Origin: Methylobacter tundripaludum
GTDB taxonomy: Bacteria; Pseudomonadota; Gammaproteobacteria; Methylococcales; Methylomonadaceae
Direction of reading: 5' to 3'
Assembly (NCBI RefSeq): GCF_002934365.1
Contig: NZ_PTIY01000009.1
Span: forward strand, 124,001 to 188,000
Length of the DNA: 64,000 nucleotides
Part shown: piece after piece, positions 41,819 to 48,520 of the stretch
Position numbering within the stretch: the stretch's first letter is position 1
Layout of the letters: each line of letters opens with the position of its first letter
Notes under the pieces: model-generated
The model's input: only the letters and a program-made list of their open reading frames with translations
The model's database searches: none
Told to the model about the DNA's origin: nothing
Program-made: the position numbers and the translations under genes

Positions 41819-42925
41819 ATGAAAATTGGCGTCCCCAAAGAAATAAAAGATCAGGAAGGCCGGGTTGCAATCACACCCGACGGCGTGCGGCATTTAATTC
41901 AAAAAGGACATCAGGTCCTTATTGAGATCGATGCCGGATTAGGCTCGGGATTTAGCAACGAGCAATATCAGCAGGCTGGCGCACAGTTGGTTTCAGCCTC
42001 CGCTGCCTGGGCGGTCGATCTGGTGGTCAAAGTCAAAGAGCCCTTGGAATCCGAATACTCTTATTTGGACCGGCAGATGATTTTTACCTATTTTCATCTG
42101 GCGGGTGTGACGCCGAGCTTGACCCAGGAGCTGTTAAAAAAAGGCACAGCGGCGATTGCCTACGAAACCCTGGAAGATGAACAGGGACGCTTGCCACTGC
42201 TTGCGCCGATGAGCGCCGTTGCCGGAAACATGGCCGCGCTGATGGGCGGTTATTATCTTGCCGAATTCAATCAGGGCAGGGGAGTCCAGTTAGGCAAAGT
42301 GCTGGGCAAACGGCATGGCAAGGTCGTGATCATCGGTGATGGCGTGGTCGGCCAACATGCCGCCCAGGTAGCCGGCGGAATGGGGGCCGATGTGTTTGTT
42401 GCAGGTATTGATCAGGCACACATGCAGCAAATAAAAACCGCATCATTGCCGGATGTAGAGTTTTTCTTGTCGACTCCTGAAAATATCGGCGAGCATGTAA
42501 AAGACGCCGATTTGGTTGTCGGAGCCGTGCTGGTTCATGGCGCCAAAGCACCCAAAATAATCACTGAAGACATGATCAAGTCGATGGCTAAGGGAACGGT
42601 TGTTGTCGATGTCAGCATCGATCAGGGCGGCTGCATAGCAACATCAAAGCCAACCTCGCATACCAACCCGGTATTTATCAAACACGATGTCATCCATTAT
42701 TGCGTGACCAACATGCCGGGCGCGTATCCCAGAACATCAACCATCGCTTTGTCCGATGCGACATTACCCTATGTCCTGAAAATAGCCGATGCAGGGAAAG
42801 GGGCTTTAATGACCGATAAGACACTGGCAAAAGCGATTAATACCTGTGACGGCAAGATCACCTGTAAAGCTGTAGCCGAAAGTCTGGATATGCTGGATAA
42901 CTACCAGTCGATTGATAAGTTTTAA
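41819..42925 (+). CDS. ald: Alanine dehydrogenase
   Basis: NAD-dependent interconversion of pyruvate plus ammonia and L-alanine. The 368-residue product has the N-terminal MKIGVPKEIKDQEGRVAITP with pyruvate-binding Arg, the catalytic region VKVKEPLESEY with Lys, FTYFHLAG with His, and the Rossmann motif VVIIGDGVVGQHAA. Note GDGVVG where most family members have GGGVVG. Length is normal. In methanotrophs Ald is often the ammonia-assimilation route under high ammonium, which would complement the nif genes in this genome. Confidence 0.95.
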   Translation: MKIGVPKEIKDQEGRVAITPDGVRHLIQKGHQVLIEIDAGLGSGFSNEQYQQAGAQLVSASAAWAVDLVVKVKEPLESEYSYLDRQMIFTYFHLAGVTPSLTQELLKKGTAAIAYETLEDEQGRLPLLAPMSAVAGNMAALMGGYYLAEFNQGRGVQLGKVLGKRHGKVVIIGDGVVGQHAAQVAGGMGADVFVAGIDQAHMQQIKTASLPDVEFFLSTPENIGEHVKDADLVVGAVLVHGAKAPKIITEDMIKSMAKGTVVVDVSIDQGGCIATSKPTSHTNPVFIKHDVIHYCVTNMPGAYPRTSTIALSDATLPYVLKIADAGKGALMTDKTLAKAINTCDGKITCKAVAESLDMLDNYQSIDKF

Positions 42926-42966
42926 ATGGTTTTACGGTAACATTCTAAGTTACGATAAGCACTAAA

Positions 42967-43042
<76 letters not shown>

Positions 43043-43050
43043 AAAAGATC

Positions 43051-43086
43051 AAAGGGTTAGGCGGAATGCCTGGCCCTTTTTTGTGT
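43051..43086 (+). terminator. Rho-independent terminator after tRNA-Thr
   Basis: AAAGGGTTAGGC (43051-43062) pairs with GCCTGGCCCTTT (12 bp with two G-U pairs, loop GGAAT), followed by a T run. Confidence 0.85.
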
Positions 43087-43118
43087 GTAATGCCAGTTGT
43101 TTCTCCAAAGGAACTTCC

Positions 43119-44510
43119 ATGCCAGAACAAACCCATCCCCATGATCCGTTTTTTCCTTTTTGGGAAGATCCTTCTTCTTTTTTGGCGGTTTGGCTGACCA
43201 CCGCCGACCAAACTGCGTTGTTCCAACGGCAGCCGAATGAGCTCTGTTTTGCCGACAACGCCAATGATTTCCCTGTGATAACCGTGGATGCCAAGCAGAA
43301 GTATCAGGTCATCGAGGGATTCGGTTTTTCGTTGACCGGCGGCAGCGCGATGCTGATCGGTCGCTTGTCCGCCGCTGACAGGAAAGCATTGTTGCGGGAG
43401 CTGTTTTTGCCCGATGAGGACGGCATCGGCGTTAGTTTTCTGCGTCTGAGCATCGGTGCGTCGGATCTGAGCGAGCGCTGCTTTAGCTATGACGACAGGC
43501 CTGCCGGACAATCGGACTTTGAGCTTGCCCATTTCGACATCGAGGCCGGCGACCGTGAAGTCATTCCGCTGTTGCGGGAGATTTTGTCGATCAACCCCGA
43601 GATCAAGATCATGGCTACAACTTGGTCGGCTCCAACCTGGATGAAGACCAACCAGAGTTTTGTCGGCGGCAAACTAAGATCGGATTGCTACGCTGTTTAC
43701 GCAGCCTACCTGGTCAAATACCTGCAAACAATGCGGAACAGAGGCATCACCGTCCATGCGATCACCCCGCAGAACGAACCCTTGAATGAAAAAAACGAAC
43801 CCAGCATGGTCATGGAAGCGGGCGAGCAGGCCGAGTTCATCAAAAATCATCTGGGGCCGGCTTTGTCGACAGCCGGGTTGGCCGATGTGGAGCTGTTTTG
43901 CTGGGACCACAATTGCGATGTCCCTGAGTATCCTTTGGAAGTCTTCGCAGATGCTAAAGCGCGCCGTTACCTGAGCGGATCGGCTTGGCATCTGTACGGC
44001 GGCGACATTTCAGCCCTTTCCGAAGTGCATCGGGCTTACCCGGATATGAAACTGTATTTCACCGAACAGTGGGTGGGGATAGACGGGCAGTTCGGGGGGG
44101 ATTCGATGTGGCACATGAAAAACGTGCTGATCGGTTCCCTACGCAACTGGAGCCGGGTAGTGCTTGAATGGAACCTGGCTTCCGATCCGTTTTGCCGCCC
44201 CCATACGCCCGGCGGCGAGGCCCGTTGCGTCGGCGCTTTGACCATCGGCGAAGAGGTTGCCCGCAACGTCGCCTATTATGTGATCGCCCATGCCGCGAAA
44301 TTCGTCCGCCCCGGTTCGGTGAAGATTTATTCCGATGAGCACGAGTTCTTACCGAATGTGGCCTTTCTGACGCCCGAGGGTTATATCGTTCTGATCGCGC
44401 TCAATGACGAAGCTGAAGCACGTTTCTTTACTATCCGCTTTCAGGGGAAAAGTGCAGTAGCCACTCTGCCAGCAAACGCCGTAGCTACTTATGTTTGGCG
44501 GGCGGTGTAA
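43119..44510 (+). CDS. GH30-family glycoside hydrolase
   Basis: A 463-residue enzyme of the glucosylceramidase-like GH30 family (TIM barrel plus C-terminal beta domain), probably a beta-glycosidase. Family signatures are QVIEGFGFSLTGGSA, FLRLSIGASD, ATTWSAPTWMKTN, the acid/base Glu220 in TPQNEP and the nucleophile Glu316 in YFTEQW. There is no signal peptide (MPEQTHPHDPFFPFW), so the enzyme is predicted cytoplasmic, unlike many secreted GH30 members. ATG 43119 follows AAAGGAAC; the open frame upstream overlaps the terminator. It stands alone after the tRNA, an insertion-prone place, and could have been acquired. Confidence 0.88.
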   Translation: MPEQTHPHDPFFPFWEDPSSFLAVWLTTADQTALFQRQPNELCFADNANDFPVITVDAKQKYQVIEGFGFSLTGGSAMLIGRLSAADRKALLRELFLPDEDGIGVSFLRLSIGASDLSERCFSYDDRPAGQSDFELAHFDIEAGDREVIPLLREILSINPEIKIMATTWSAPTWMKTNQSFVGGKLRSDCYAVYAAYLVKYLQTMRNRGITVHAITPQNEPLNEKNEPSMVMEAGEQAEFIKNHLGPALSTAGLADVELFCWDHNCDVPEYPLEVFADAKARRYLSGSAWHLYGGDISALSEVHRAYPDMKLYFTEQWVGIDGQFGGDSMWHMKNVLIGSLRNWSRVVLEWNLASDPFCRPHTPGGEARCVGALTIGEEVARNVAYYVIAHAAKFVRPGSVKIYSDEHEFLPNVAFLTPEGYIVLIALNDEAEARFFTIRFQGKSAVATLPANAVATYVWRAV

Positions 44511-44515
44511 AAAAC

Positions 44516-44808
44516 TTATTTTTGGCTCAGTTTTTTCCTTGTCCATGCCGGGTGCCTTCGGCAATCAAGAACGGCATAGACTCGTGCGGTTTGATTTTCA
44601 ACCCGATAATAAACGGCAAACGGGAATCGTTTTGATAATAAGCGATGATATTTCCCGAAATAGATCTGATGAACTCCGGCGTTAATTATCAATGAGTCAA
44701 TGTCTGAAAAAAGCGTATCTACAAAATAACTTCCCAAGCCTGCTGCTTATAAAACCGGTAACCATCGATTAAATCCCGTTGCGCAGATCGCTGTATTTGG
44801 ATTTTCAT
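44516..44808 (-). pseudogene. RelE/ParE-family toxin, frameshifted
   Basis: The gene starts at 44808 overlapping the antitoxin stop (ATGA) and reads MKIQIQRSAQRDLIDGYRFY, then stops in frame at a TAG after about 28 residues. The next frame continues the same family as GSYFVDTLFSDIDSLIINAG and KRFPFAVYYRVENQTARVYA down to 44516. The break lies near 44745 and is explained by a one-base deletion (or two-base insertion). Toxins of this family inhibit translation or gyrase; this copy should be inactive unless the frame is recoded. Confidence 0.7.
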
Positions 44809-45020
44809 GGAAGCTGGTTGCGAATGTCCTTTTTTGCATCATTCCAATCGATAAAGGTATCGGTTCCATCATTAAGCATTTCTTCCCTTTGTTGTAATAC
44901 CTCGGAATGCCAAGCCGGAGAGTTGATGTTATCAGCATCAGTACATAAGCTGTCCCAAAGAGATTCCATAACTTGTATTTTTTCTGTGACGGACAATTTT
45001 TCTATTTCAATGACTGTCAT
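44805..45020 (-). CDS. Addiction-module antitoxin component
   Basis: A 71-residue protein of the short putative addiction-module component family (unstable antitoxin, usually paired with RelE/ParE toxins). It begins MTVIEIEKLSVTEKIQVMES and has the typical LWDSL, PAWHSEVLQQREE and WNDAKKDIR segments. It overlaps the toxin gene by four bases, the usual antitoxin-first arrangement. Its toxin partner is broken, so it is an orphan antitoxin in effect. Confidence 0.82.
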   Translation of the reverse strand: MTVIEIEKLSVTEKIQVMESLWDSLCTDADNINSPAWHSEVLQQREEMLNDGTDTFIDWNDAKKDIRNQLP

Positions 45021-45067
45021 AGTGATTTCCTAAGTAGAGATAGCGAAGGCAGGCTCTTATGATTGTA

Positions 45068-45577
45068 CTACGGTTTCCGGCCAAGGGTAGCGTCTACAAA
45101 ATACAATAATAGTGTCTTTTCGGTTTCAAGGGAGAAACGTTGCCAAAGCCGATATTCACCGCATTTGTCCGGCGTTAACGGCATTCCCGACAGCCACAGT
45201 TCGTGCGTAGAGTTGGATTTGATCGCCCGCCAGCGTCCCGAGTAACCGGCATCGCCGTCAGGCAACGTCCAAACAGCATGCAAGTGATCCGGCAGAATAA
45301 CAATGGCGTCGATGGTGAAAGGCCGTTCCGTCCGCACTTTGCGAAATACGTTGCGCAGTTGCCGGACGTGTCGCACAGCAAATCGGAACAACGAGTAGCA
45401 GGACGGGGCATGTTGCCCGTCCTGCTCGGGAAAACCGCATGTCCGGTGGTGTGGGAGGAATGACGGCGGCAATCCCGTCATTTCCACCCGATCAGCGTTA
45501 AGTGCATCTAATCGTGTTGAAGGTTCAATTGCATGCGTCCAAGTAAAGCATGGCGGTTGCAAAGTCGCTTTCGTCAT
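45068..45577 (-). pseudogene. Decayed REP-associated (RAYT/IS200-like) transposase
   Basis: The open frame of 169 codons contains a family core LRNVFRKVRTERPFTIDAIV followed by ILPDHLHAVWTLPDGD and the WRAIKS segment, typical of Y1 transposases of the RAYT group with the HxH metal motif (HLH). The N-terminal 60 residues are not family-like and overlap a hairpin and the neighbouring gene. The C-terminus after GEYRLWQ is out of frame, and the catalytic Tyr helix cannot be found. It is therefore a remnant. RAYT proteins mobilise REP palindromes, which are plentiful in this window. Confidence 0.65.
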
Positions 45578-45953
45578 CGGGGTTTTTCATCATGGCGGAT
45601 TTTAAAATTGTTAATTTGTCTTCCGTCGGTTTGAGGCGTTTGTTAATGGCATCAAGTTCGGGGGCTAAGGCTTTTAATTTGGCTTGATCGTGATGCTGAT
45701 GGGCTATCAGAAGTTCTTTCTTGATTTTTATTTTTTGGCATTGATCCATGTGCGATTGCTTCATCAAATCAATGGCGGCTTCCACCTCCGCGCTGTTGGC
45801 GGCAACAGATGCAGAGAAAAAAATTCCAACGGCGACTGCCAAAGTAAAAAACAATTGTTTGTGCAACACAGCCTTCTGGTGAAACACAGGATCTTGCAAA
45901 TCTTTACTGTGTTGAAAAACAGACACTTTAGGTTCGGCATTTTTATCTTTCAT
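45525..45953 (-). CDS. Hypothetical membrane-anchored or exported helical protein
   Basis: A 142-residue protein starting at ATG 45953 after a good AGGGAAA site. Residues 1-31 are hydrophilic. A hydrophobic segment follows (QLFFTLAVAVGIFFSASVAA, about 32-51), then a charged helical domain with His-rich and Lys-rich stretches (KKELLIAHQHHDQAKLKALA) and two cysteines (DQCQ and the C-terminal DACN) that could form a disulfide in the periplasm. No family recognised. Its 3' end overlaps the degenerate N-terminus of the transposase remnant. Confidence 0.6.
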   Translation of the reverse strand: MKDKNAEPKVSVFQHSKDLQDPVFHQKAVLHKQLFFTLAVAVGIFFSASVAANSAEVEAAIDLMKQSHMDQCQKIKIKKELLIAHQHHDQAKLKALAPELDAINKRLKPTEDKLTILKSAMMKNPDDESDFATAMLYLDACN

Positions 45954-46114
45954 AGTGGTTTCCCTTGCTTCAACATTAAAGCTGAGTTGAGCAGCTTGTC
46001 TGCTCAAACGAAACTTATGCCCTTTGGGTATAAGGGTTTTTTCATGATCGCCTGCCCAGATTGGCCTGTGGCTAACGATGATGACTTGCGCTCTAAGGTA
46101 CTACGCCACGGCAA

Positions 46115-46270
46115 TTATCGGCCTTTAAAATTAAGAGAACTGCCGCTGTTTTCTAAATCAAAACTTTCATTAAGTTCCGCATCCTTTTCAACTGGGCGTG
46201 GCACATTGTATTCGCCCATGTCGGTTTTAACCCCATTTGGATGCAAAATCAACACGGCTACTTGCTGCTG
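46115..46270 (-). pseudogene. Fragment of a short-chain dehydrogenase/reductase C-terminus
   Basis: A short frame reads YQQQVAVLILHPNGVKTDMG followed by a PVEKDAELNESFD tail. This resembles the C-terminal HPGWVxTDMG segment of short-chain dehydrogenases and the following motif. The rest of the gene is missing, and a hairpin around GGGGCATGTTGCCCC lies just upstream. The gap between the neighbouring genes (about 45954-46480) otherwise holds only palindromes. Confidence 0.4.
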
Positions 46271-46372
46271 ATAGAGTCCATAGAATGTGCTAAAGCCGAT
46301 CGGGGCATGTTGCCCCGACCGAAACATTTTGCGTTAATTAATTTTGGTTCTTTAGCTCAGAAATCGCAGAAA

Positions 46373-46407
46373 CGTTAGGGCCGGGGTTGCAAACCCCGGC
46401 CCTAACG
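46373..46407. repeat. Perfect 16-bp palindrome
   Basis: CGTTAGGGCCGGGGTT (46373-46388) and AACCCCGGCCCTAACG (46392-46407) are perfect complements around a three-base loop. It forms a very stable hairpin between the SDR fragment and the next palindromic element. Confidence 0.8.
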
Positions 46408-46419
46408 GGGGAAAATTGC

Positions 46420-46500
46420 GTAGCCCGTATGAAGCATAGCGGAATACGGGATGATCAGTGCCACGAAGTCCCGGATTCCGCTACGCTTCATCCAGGCTAC
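46420..46500. repeat. REP-like palindrome overlapping the 3' end of the next gene
   Basis: The 31-base arms 46420-46450 (GTAGCCCGTATGAAGCATAG...) and 46470-46500 (ending CTTCATCCAGGCTAC) are complementary with a few mismatches. The right arm supplies the last codons and the stop codon of the leftward gene at 46481-47554. Confidence 0.75.
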
Positions 46501-47554
46501 TTGCTTTAAATGCATCTAACAATTTCTTCGGATCAAATTTTAGCGGGCCCAATTTAATTTCACCCAAGCTTATTGCCCCTCCAAACATTTCAATGTCTTT
46601 AGCATTCTTCATGCTTTGAATCAAAAGTATCTTTTTCTCTTTTTCATGAAGGTTATCTTTTAAAGAGGCAATAGATAATTCCTTCATTTCTATAATAGCG
46701 TCTTTCATTTGAATCTGATTCTTAAAGTTTTCAACTTGGCTAAAAAGCATTTGAAGAAGATATTTATCTTCAACTGAGGCTGACACAGCTTGTGCAGGTA
46801 AGTACTCGATATATGGCAACGATAGGTACTGATAGAATAATTGTTCTATTTTAATTAAAAGTTCTGGCGCTTCCTTTGGCGAAACAATTAACGATGTTTG
46901 ATGTCTGTTATTTTCAGCCGATACATCTGCATTTATCCCCAAGTTAAGAAGAAACTCTCCAAACCAGACCAAATATTGAGTACAAATAGACTCGTATTCT
47001 TTGGGAAAATTAAATACTTTCACGAATATATTTTCTGAACCGGCTCTTGCAAGTTTTACTACCAATGATTGATATTCTTTCTTTGCCTCATGAATTACCT
47101 CATCAATTCTATGCAAGACTATCCCATCGAGCACAAAGAAAATAATATCAAGAGATGCCCAGCCTTCTTCTTTATTTATTTCGGTTTTAAACCCAATATT
47201 AGACATTTCATTCTTGTAGCACTCCAAAAACTCCTGGATAGTAAATGGCTGATTCCATTCTTCCCAAGAAAACGTAATAGAAAGTTTAACTTGTACAGAT
47301 TCATTCTCTTTTTTAAAGGCAAGCCAATTCGCATTAGGAAACTCTTTAGATTCAAATTCCCATGAATACTCTAACCCTTTTGGAATATCGCCTGCCGGTG
47401 AATTACATATTATGAGAGAAAGTTCCTTATCTACATCCTCAGTATAATACTTCAAAACTGAGCCATCGGAGCTTTGGCAGGGTATGGAAAGTAACTCTTT
47501 ACCATCCTGCTCAATCTTTAGGTGTTCGTTTTTCTCAATGAATTTAATGGTCAC
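46481..47554 (-). CDS. AT-rich gene of unknown function (357 residues)
   Basis: I do not recognise this protein. Base composition is clearly richer in A and T than the neighbours, which suggests transfer. The sequence is soluble, acidic and aromatic-rich, with an N-terminal beta-like region (MTIKFIEKNEHLKIEQDGKE), a central alpha/beta part (PKEYESICTQYLVWFGEFLL) and a predicted coiled coil near residues 275-325 (NFKNQIQMKDAIIEMKELSI). The last residues (SSLDEA) come from a palindromic element, so the original C-terminus may have been replaced. No signal peptide or obvious catalytic motif is seen. It lies upstream of a VapBC-type pair on the same strand. Confidence 0.65.
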   Translation of the reverse strand: MTIKFIEKNEHLKIEQDGKELLSIPCQSSDGSVLKYYTEDVDKELSLIICNSPAGDIPKGLEYSWEFESKEFPNANWLAFKKENESVQVKLSITFSWEEWNQPFTIQEFLECYKNEMSNIGFKTEINKEEGWASLDIIFFVLDGIVLHRIDEVIHEAKKEYQSLVVKLARAGSENIFVKVFNFPKEYESICTQYLVWFGEFLLNLGINADVSAENNRHQTSLIVSPKEAPELLIKIEQLFYQYLSLPYIEYLPAQAVSASVEDKYLLQMLFSQVENFKNQIQMKDAIIEMKELSIASLKDNLHEKEKKILLIQSMKNAKDIEMFGGAISLGEIKLGPLKFDPKKLLDAFKASSLDEA

Positions 47555-47669
47555 ACTTTTTCCTCAAGCTAAGGTTGGGCAAAACCTTTTCGTTGCCCAA
47601 CATTTTGCTGCCCATCAATATTAAAAACATCCTGATGATGCCTGAAAGTTTCAAGCCAGGATTTTAAAT

Positions 47670-48053
47670 TCATGGGCTAGACTCCGCCAACGGATCAATT
47701 AACTCCAACTCCGAAATCCATTGAAAATCTCGGGTATTATGGGTTACCAGCGGTAATTGGTGAATCAAGGCGGTAGCCGCAATCATGGCATCGGCCAGTC
47801 CCATGCTTCGTTGGCGACGCAATTGAATGGCACGGTCAATAATTTCAAATGAAACGTCAAGGACATGAGTCGCGTCAAAAAACAACTCGAAACGTCTAAA
47901 CTCAGCATCGGAGTTTCGCCAATAACCCATCACTTCCAAGCGGGTTACGTTCGACACGGAAAATTCGCCTTGCAGTAAAAAATCCTCCAGACTTGATTCA
48001 CGGTATTTTGGCTCAAATGCGTAAATCACAATATTGCTGTCAAGGATCATCAA
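47670..48053 (-). CDS. vapC: PIN-domain toxin (VapC-type)
   Basis: A 127-residue ribonuclease toxin of the PIN family. The acidic residues are placed as expected: MMILDSNIVIYAFEP at the start, VTRLEVMGYW in the middle, MGLADAMIAATAL, and PLVTHNTRDFQWI near the end. It starts four bases inside the end of the upstream antitoxin gene (coupled). This copy appears intact, unlike the pair at 5.6-6.4 kb. Confidence 0.88.
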   Translation of the reverse strand: MMILDSNIVIYAFEPKYRESSLEDFLLQGEFSVSNVTRLEVMGYWRNSDAEFRRFELFFDATHVLDVSFEIIDRAIQLRRQRSMGLADAMIAATALIHQLPLVTHNTRDFQWISELELIDPLAESSP

Positions 48054-48331
48054 TCATCCTCACGGCCTGGCAATACCCGGTCTTTGCGTTGTTCGCGCTG
48101 CCATTCCACCGGATCGCCAAATTTATCGGCAATGCTTGTCAATAGTTCTAACGGTGTTGCACGGATAATGCTGACTAACTGCGCACCATTAGGTTTTTCC
48201 GCCACAAGAGCCTCATCCATTTCATTGGCATCATCAGCCACCAATACCACCCGCACACGTTTAAATTTGGGCGCTTCACCCAGCCATTTAATGCGTCCAT
48301 GATCATAAATCGCCTCATAACTTTTCAACAT
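48050..48331 (-). CDS. Antitoxin partner of the PIN toxin (AF2212/DUF104-like)
   Basis: A 93-residue protein beginning MLKSYEAIYDHGRIKWLG, which resembles small antitoxins of the AF2212-like group that pair with PIN toxins (a beta-rich N-terminus followed by a charged tail). The C-terminal half (LLTSIADKFGDPVEWQREQ) ends in acidic residues that could neutralise the toxin. The start at 48331 has an AGGAG site eight bases upstream; longer in-frame starts have no better site. It overlaps the toxin gene by four bases. Confidence 0.75.
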   Translation of the reverse strand: MLKSYEAIYDHGRIKWLGEAPKFKRVRVVLVADDANEMDEALVAEKPNGAQLVSIIRATPLELLTSIADKFGDPVEWQREQRKDRVLPGREDD

Positions 48332-48450
48332 TGTCATATCTCCTACAAGGTGCCCAGAGAAAAGGGACTGATTACATTTCACTCGCGCCCTTTTTTTCAT
48401 CGCGGTTCAGCGGCATTATAGGCTTTTAGTTATGGTAAAGCATACCATTG

Positions 48451-48495
48451 CCACACCCACACCCACACCCACACCCACACCCACACCCACACCCA
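48451..48495. repeat. Hexanucleotide microsatellite (CCCACA)n
   Basis: About seven to eight copies of a CCCACA unit lie between the antitoxin gene and the 3' end of the phosphorylase gene. It is noncoding and only 26 bases beyond the phosphorylase stop. Confidence 0.95.
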
Positions 48496-48520
48496 TAAAC
48501 AACCATGAGTAGAAGGTTCA

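Noticed and set aside
48451-48495. Telomere or origin signal
   Set aside because: A short hexamer tract in an interior chromosomal context with no replication genes or DnaA-box cluster nearby.
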